This document shows, piece after piece, positions 40,816 to 46,504 of a stretch of 46,504 bases of DNA. The position numbers and the translations under genes were made by a program. Below the pieces are notes generated by a model that worked only from the letters and a program-made list of their open reading frames with translations, had not been told where the DNA came from and searched no databases. Source of the stretch: Amanita rubescens (Eukaryota; Basidiomycota; Agaricomycetes; Agaricales; Amanitaceae); assembly GCA_015039365.1 (NCBI GenBank), contig WION01000413.1:1-46504 (forward strand), written 5' to 3'. Position 1 is the first letter of the stretch, and each line of letters begins with the position of its first letter.

Positions 40816-42760
40816 AAATCACGAAAACGCCGTTCTTGAAACCATGTCCTCCCCCATTAACAAACCCATCCGCCGCTGCTACTCCAGCCGCTTCAACAGT
40901 CGTCGAGGAAAACGTCCCTCCGACCCCTTCTAGGGAGGAATCGCCCCGCACCATTACCAATTCCCTCCTCCTACCTATATGGGGAACGCTATTCTCCCTA
41001 ACACTCCTGTGCCACCTGAAATGCAGGAAATGGTAACTCAAGTATTCGCCACCAGAGACCAAATGGTCATCACCTACGCACGCAGACCACGTCCTGACAC
41101 CACCCCTGAGGATATCCGGATCATGCGAGAAGGACTACTCATGTTCAATGCCACCGCTTTTACCCTGGGAGTTCCTCCCATTGATGAAGAACTCGTCGAC
41201 GACTACCTTGAAAGGGCAAGGAACCATCGCCGCCACCAATGCTGCAACCACCGCCGCCATCTCTGCTGCCGCTAATGCTGTTGCCGCCGAAATCGATACC
41301 ATCACCGTTTAATGCTGCTATCGATGACGAGATCAATGAAAGACTCGTCAATCCCATCTCGATCCCTATTGTCTTCCCAGAAGACACTCCATCGCCAAGG
41401 CCCCTTTACACCCCGTTGGATTTAATGAGGGAAACCCATACTCGATCCATGAGCCCAGTACCTAGACTCCCTGCCGAAGGACCTATTCCTAGGTTCTATT
41501 TCCAGCACGCCTCTGTCAATGACGACAACTTTAACGTGCCCGCACCCGACATTCCCGCTATAAACGTCATCTGACACATTACGCCATCCCCTCCTTCACC
41601 GATCCAATAATTCGACGAGCCTTTTACTGAATCTGGACGCTCTTCACGTCCTGGACCTTTGCCAACAACTATCTATTCATTTTAAATAGATATGTTCGCC
41701 CTGATCTGATGGCCCTCGTTAACGTCATCATTAATCTCAACTCGTCGGTTCCGAGAACCACAACGTAACCGCTGGATCACTTTGATGATTTGGAATAATA
41801 TCATTGGTTTTGCGACCTACGAGGAGACGTATACCTCGAAGAAGCAACCCGTCTTACCACCGCCGGACATCGTCACCATTTCATCCAACCGACACGACAA
41901 CCCGCTTTAGATACTGGCATGGCCTGGATGCACGGACGCCCTGTATTTCCCCGCACTCCCGTCAATGCCACGTTCGAACGAATTCGAACCCTTAGTGACC
42001 GATCTCAACCCAATGATGACCCCTGATGGTTGGGACATAACTATATTACGACAACTACAAACGACGATTAACAATCTCGTGTGGAGGCACGATCGTAACC
42101 CTAATAGACCCAATGCCAGTAACGAATACCAAGACGCCGCCGTCATCGCACTCCAAACAGGACATACAATTGAAGGACGCGATGTCCCTATCCTTGAAAA
42201 CCCGACATGTCGCACCATCTTTCACCTGCACGGACCTGATCCCTCAACCGAACGATTGGTAGTCATTCGAACCAAATAACCTAGCCTTCGAAGGGAGAAG
42301 ACATCCCTGGAACTCAAGGGTTGTTACATGTGCGGAGCCCTGCATCACACTACCGAAGCACCATCAACGACGAGAAATACGCCGAGGACCGGTACATGAG
42401 GAAACCCCGCCTCCCACTTATCCAGACGCTATAACACAATCATCGCTGCCCACGCCATTTGAACAAATCCCTGAAAGACGAATTTCTACCGCTTCGCCCG
42501 CTACTACTATCGATTCCGCCCAACTCGAACAAGGCGAACCTTCCCCCGCTTATCGAAAGAAGACGACGAGGGACAAATACTCGTCCTCCAGGCAACCACT
42601 TTCACTACTACTACTACTGGACCTCCACCATCACGACGAAACCTTGGAAACCGTCGAGGCCAATCCACACGAGGACAGTCGACACGACATGTCGCCACTA
42701 TGACCGCCTCGAATACACGAGAAGAGCGACCGACTCTTCAAGAACGACTTACTGACAACC
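40816..42760 (+). pseudogene. Extra ORF region between pol and 3' LTR of gypsy-C
   Basis: About 2 kb with successive open stretches in changing frames: 40836-41030, 40979-41225, an Ala-rich run at 41230-41310, 41310-41574, 41780-41990, 41990-42279, and a basic C-terminal part at 42540-42800. Readable segments include PPEMQEMVTQVFATRDQMV, RIMREGLLMFNATAFTLG, DGWDITILRQLQTTINNLVW, and near 42318 GCYMCGALHHTTE, a CX2CX3H motif like the one in LTR-D. Coding-like composition over the whole stretch suggests one former protein of about 600 residues. No known family is recognised. Ty3 elements usually end soon after integrase, so this is an accessory gene or a captured second Gag. Confidence 0.5.
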
Positions 42761-42901
42761 GCCGCCGCCGTCGTCATCCCTGGCAAGGAAATGAAGACCC
42801 CTTACACCTACGACAGCGATGCTGAACACAATCGTGACACGTAGTCACAAGTAAATTCAATATTCGGCGAATATTGGACTTCGTATGTAGGAGAAGGGCT
42901 A
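42761..42901 (+). other. Gypsy-C 3' end: hairpin and polypurine tract
   Basis: CAATATTC-GGC-GAATATTG (42858-42876) forms an 8-bp stem. GGAGAAGGGCTA (42890-42901), directly before the LTR, is the likely polypurine tract. Confidence 0.6.
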
Positions 42902-43322
42902 TGTTTACAAACGTACGTCATGGCCTATCTTTTTCTTATCTTATCATCTATGTCATTATTTGCATATGCGTTCTTTCCGGAACATTCATCGTTTATCATA
43001 TGCCAATTACTTTTATCACATGTATGTCGTTTTCACATGTTAACCGTTTTCATTATCACATGTAAAACCGTTTTCATTATCACATGTGTATATACTTACC
43101 ATATTTGCCGTATGTACTTTGTACTATATAAATCACGCAAATATACAACTAGACCTCAGTCTAGTTTTAACAGTCAAAATCTGTCTCGTTATCGTCTAAG
43201 ATCCCTTGAGGACTTATCCGATAACACTCTTATACTTTGAACGTTCTTAAGTGCCGGAACTCCCTTGAGGAACCTACGGTACCTGATAGGCTTGACTTAT
43301 CAGTGAACGAACAAACGTAACA
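42902..43322 (+). repeat. 3' LTR of gypsy-C
   Basis: 421 bases against 416 for the 5' LTR. The visible differences are mostly single inserted bases (TGTTTAC for TGTTAC, TTTGCCG for TTTGCG, extra A and T near 43035-43070). Confidence 0.95.
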
Positions 43323-44680
43323 TCAGTAATTATATCTGCAGTCTTTCCTTTGCGCGGAAACCTGTTTTCAAAGAATGTGGCCTGGGAGGATATAACCAGT
43401 GTGTTTGTTGACATCATGAACCTATAGCCTTTGGTTCCTGATTCATATCCTACAAAAGTGCATAAAACAGATTTCTCACATAGCTTGTCCGGTCTCTGTT
43501 GATCAGGGATAAAACACCCAGGCTTCACATCCAAATACTTGAAAGTATGATACATCTGGTTTTTTATTAAGAAGATTTTCTAGAGGGGTCTTCCATTTAG
43601 TCCATTTTAGGGGAGTGCGATTGTACACATGCACAGCCGTTCTGAATGAGAACTCCCACCAAGATTTCGGACATCCTGCGTCTAATCACATTGCCTCAGC
43701 TTTGTCTGACAAAGTCTGATTCATGCGTTCAATGCGACCATTTTGTTGTGGGGTGTAAGTAGCTGTCTGTTGGTGTTTAATTCCTTTGGATTTAAGGAAT
43801 TCTTCAAAGGCTTTATTTACAAATTCCCCCCCTTGATCAGAACGGAGGTGAGAAAATAGGTTGTTTAGGATCTACAAACTCATTATACCATCCGGTAAAA
43901 TATTCTAGAGTTTGATCTTTGGTTTTTAAGTAAACCAATCCACGTATACAAAGTGAAATCATCTATGATGACACCAATATATTTGTATTTGTGGTAAGAT
44001 ATGGCTGGTATGGTCATAAGATCCATATGGAGTAACTCGAAGGGACGAGTAGCTCTCTTCGAAGACAGTTTATAAGGTTTTGCCTTCATTTTGCCTTTTA
44101 GACAACCTTCACAATGTAATTTTCCTTCTGGAAGTGTAACTTCTTTCCATCCATTGACATTCAATGGTATCTTCGAAAAGACTTCGTTGGATGGATGACC
44201 AAAATGGTTTATGCCAGGTCTCGTAGTCCAATAGTTTTTTCTATAGACTCTGTGTTTGGTTTTCTTTGACGGTCCTCCAAGATCATTTTAGAGTTCCTAT
44301 TGGATAAAACCAGGACCAGAAACCAGTGTAGGATTCATTATAATGATCCTACCTCGAGCGTAAACTAATGTATCATCGGGCATAAGATAATGTCCTTCAA
44401 TACACGTTCTACCCGAGTCTGTAAAGGAAAAGACTACCATCTTTTCATCTTGTTTACAAGTTAATCCTTGTCGGATCAATCTGCCGTTTGAAATCAAGCG
44501 TGGCAGTTGCCCGTGGCATATAGAGTACAGGAAAGAGCTTTACGAGTGTTGTTTCCCCTGTGGATAACTTGTGTTCAAGAATAACTGTGCCAAGTCCCTC
44601 AAGATGGTCTAAACCATTAGCAGTTTTAACACTGTGGTTTTCGTTTGCAGGAAATTCTCTGTATTCAGAGAAGTCTTTCC
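43323..44680 (-). pseudogene. Copia-A copy 2 protease end and integrase
   Basis: On the minus strand it continues A2 from the copia-B target copy GGAAA (44680-44676). It covers the segment after the protease (EYREFPANENHSVKTANG), MISNGRLIRQGLTCKQDEK, CEGCLKGKMKAKPYKLSSKR, ELLHMDLMTIPAISYHKYKY and the rest of the integrase up to the gypsy-C insertion. Relative to A1 there are at least eight extra single bases plus CpG-type transitions, which give four short open pieces instead of one frame. Confidence 0.92.
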
Positions 44681-44751
44681 TGACGAAAGGGAAACGCCCA
44701 GTAGCGCAGCGTCGAGGAGTTAAAGCGATAGCTTACCCAATGTGTTCTGTA
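44681..44751 (-). repeat. Displaced end of the copia-B 3' LTR plus MITE target copy
   Basis: Minus strand reads TACAGAAC (44751-44744), then ACATTGGG to CTTTCGTCA (44743-44681). This matches 21694-21764 of the 5' LTR with one change in the readable part. It is the missing LTR end from 30477, now 14 kb away and inverted. Confidence 0.95.
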
Positions 44752-45656
44752 TAGTGATTCAAGGTCCGGTCCGGTCCGGTTTTTTTTCCTTTTTTGGAAA
44801 GACCGAAACTGGGACCGGTCTCACGGTGTCCCTGATATCGAAAAGACCGGAAACCGGACCGCTTAAGACCGCAAGACTGGTCTTAATTTAAAAAAAAGAC
44901 CGGTTAAGACCGGTCCTGGACTGGTCCTGGTCTGGACCGGTCTTGGACTGGTCTGGACTGGTCTGGACTGGTCTTGGACTGGTCTAGACTAATCCTTACA
45001 TTAGTTTCTATGTCCCTATGTCTCCCATACAACAATTTAAAAACTACAAAACTTCATAAATATCAATATGTTCCTAACCCTCACCCTCTCACACCCTCTC
45101 ACACCCAGCTGCACTCAGATGAGACACATAAAACCATTTTTGATGATGCCAGGAGACTGCCAAACATTGCCAAAGAGATTGCCAAAGAGATCACCAAAGA
45201 GAGAATGAAGCCCAGTTGTTGCTGACCCTCACCCTCCCACTGTTCAATTATGTTCCATTGGATGTACTAGAGCATACCTAGATTAGTTAATTTCAGAATA
45301 CCTTACCTGGAGTGTTGCAACAACAGATGTTTTCAAAATTCACATGTTATATATAACTTTAGACAAACTTTACTACTGTGAACTCAAATCTCAACCGTTT
45401 TTTATGTTTCAATACTCAAAAAAAAGCTAAAATATAGGAGAACATGACTGTGTTGGTCACATGTGACAATTAGCGGTCTAGGACCGGTCTAGACCGGTCT
45501 TTTGCGGTTTTTTTTGATTTTAAAAATTTAAAAAGACCGGAACTGGACTGCCCTTGGACCTCCTAAGACCTGAGACTGCAGTCCGGTCCAAATCGGTCCT
45601 GGTCCGGTCCAGTTCCGGTCTTTTTCGGTCCTGAGAGACTGGAAATGGAAACACTA
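44752..45656 (+). mobile_element. hAT-type MITE family 1, copy C (right inversion border)
   Basis: 905 bases, same orientation as copy A, opposite to copy B. Flanks are GTTCTGTA (44744-44751) and GTCGGCTG (45657-45664). They do not match each other but are the reverse complements of the copy B flanks. Compared with A and B it has about five single-base insertions. Confidence 0.95.
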
Positions 45657-46504
45657 GTCGGCTGTGAGAAGTCGTCATAATAGATCTATCGCTAGTTGAT
45701 CTAAGTTTCCTCCTTTCGGATGAACGTCTTCCCAGTAGAGTGACATAACGTTTACAAACGTTTCGATTAAATCGGCACAATGGTAGTTGTACTGATCTCA
45801 GGCTTGACCGGCAAGGGTGGTGGCGGTTTGGAAGTCCATGAGAAGTCGCCAGATTCAGGCCATCCTTTCTTGGTCAAAGTTGTCGATCTGTAGACTAGCG
45901 GCGTTGCAGATCAGAGTGACGCAATCTCTAACCTTGGTGTAAGTAGTAACTCCGTGATAACTGAGATAGAGATCGGGGGTGGTTCGGATGATGGGGCCAG
46001 CCATATTGCGGTTAATCCCATCTGTACCGTGACCCTGGTCGTGGCTTCGAACAGGTTCGTTATGAGATTGAGTCGGAGTGTGACCGGCAAGTATCATCTC
46101 TCTATGTAAGGTAACACTAATGTCTTCAGTGTTTCTAGGTGGGATCGGTCGGCTAGTGCGATTTTCCTCAGTTCATCCAGGTACAGCCAGAGTTTCTGAT
46201 GTTCCGTGGTGGGTTTCCTGGGCTTCGGTGGGAGTGATCGGGACCATCTGAGACGACGTTTGATCGGGAGATCTGTGGGAAACATCAACGAAGTCGTTCA
46301 GGTCAATGTCTTCTTCGGTGTCGGTGGTATGAAGAACGAGTCGGGGTCGGTGGGAGTTAGGGGAAGTGGAGAGTCGGGTGTCGGTGGTCTCCCCAGCATA
46401 AAATTCGGACCAGGGAAGTGTGAGCGGCGTCGGGGGTGTCGTTTCCATTCTGCATAGTAACTTGATATGTGTGAATGATATTTCAGAGTTTCCTTCGTCT
46501 TTTA
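45657..46504 (-). pseudogene. LTR-D, internal coding remnant, continuing off the right edge
   Basis: On the minus strand, open stretches 46448-46173 (Pro/Thr-rich, METTPPTPLTLPWSEFYAGE), 46288-46094 (HQKLWLYLDELRKIALADRS) and 46097-45855 (PIIRTTPDLYLSYHGVTTY, LICNAASLQIDNFDQERMA) overlap in different frames. They appear to be one frameshifted protein. After GTCGGCTG it is cut by the MITE, and the continuation is at 31378 onward. The helical segments would suit a Gag, but no motif proves this. Confidence 0.45.

Larger units (their letters stand above)
34972..43322 (+). mobile_element. Ty3/gypsy chromovirus (gypsy-C), full length but broken
   Basis: LTRs are at 34972-35387 and 42902-43322, with a perfect 5-base target duplication TCAGT (34967-34971 and 43323-43327) in A2. 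The internal order is gag, protease, RT, RNase H, integrase, chromodomain, which is Ty3/gypsy, then about 2 kb of extra ORF remnants before the 3' LTR. Pol is shattered by single-base indels while substitutions are few, so either decay or sequencing error must be considered. Confidence 0.95.

Noticed and set aside
31378..44751. Two independent MITE insertions at identical target sites instead of an inversion
   Set aside because: The flanks of each copy do not match each other, and the copia-B LTR end and A2 sequence are found exactly at the other border; independent insertion cannot explain this.
1..46504. CRISPR array, rRNA or complete tRNA gene, bacterial operon signals
   Set aside because: None seen. 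tRNA-like matches are primer sites only, and gene structure is eukaryotic.

Overview
The window is a nest of transposable elements with no recognisable host gene. It looks like a fungal, probably basidiomycete, heterochromatic or accessory region. The reasons are an intron-rich hAT transposase with mostly 51-64 bp introns, Ty1/copia and chromodomain Ty3/gypsy elements, a gag-only LTR element, many hAT-type MITEs, and CpG-biased decay. The species cannot be told from the sequence.

Layout. (1) 1-6871, minus strand: a Ty1/copia element (copia-A copy 1, A1) entering from the left edge, with 5' LTR, tRNA primer site, a 600-base leader, a short ORF ending in a hydrophobic tail, and a long gag-pol ORF. 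(2) 7170 onward, plus strand: a second copia-A (A2) lying head to head with A1. Its LTR and leader (7170-8204) are cut by a Ty3/gypsy element (gypsy-B, 8205-18248). Gypsy-B in turn hosts a hAT transposon (9583-14221, itself split by a MITE) and a gag-only LTR element (14240-16865). (3) A chimeric MITE (18249-19931, with another MITE inside) joins truncated gypsy-B to the A2 gag (19932-21358). (4) Copia-B, a second and diverged copia family (21359-30477), sits in the A2 protease with target duplication GGAAA. A MITE splits its gag and another splits its 3' LTR. (5) 31378-44751 is an inverted block. It holds the 3' part of a fourth LTR element (LTR-D), the A2 RT-RNase H, a chromodomain gypsy (gypsy-C, 34972-43322), the A2 integrase, and the last 63 bases of the copia-B 3' LTR (44681-44743) followed by the 8-bp MITE target copy. 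(6) 44752-46504: a MITE, then the other part of LTR-D, running off the right edge.

The flanking duplications show the history. The two MITE copies bounding the inverted block carry exchanged 8-bp flanks, as expected if recombination between inverted MITEs flipped 13.4 kb. Undoing this restores the copia-B LTR, its 5-bp duplication and the A2 reading order. Another MITE with unmatched flanks marks a probable deletion.

The most interesting biology is in the copia elements. Their 5' leaders contain hairpins that differ in sequence between A and B but keep pairing through compensatory changes. Both families also place a roughly 185-codon ORF with a C-terminal membrane-like segment immediately before gag. 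Gypsy-C shows a possible self-priming site, a possible -1 frameshift site and a decayed extra ORF region between pol and its 3' LTR. All elements except the gag-only one are visibly broken, so this is a graveyard rather than an active locus. Part of the damage at 37.7-45.6 kb may be sequencing error.
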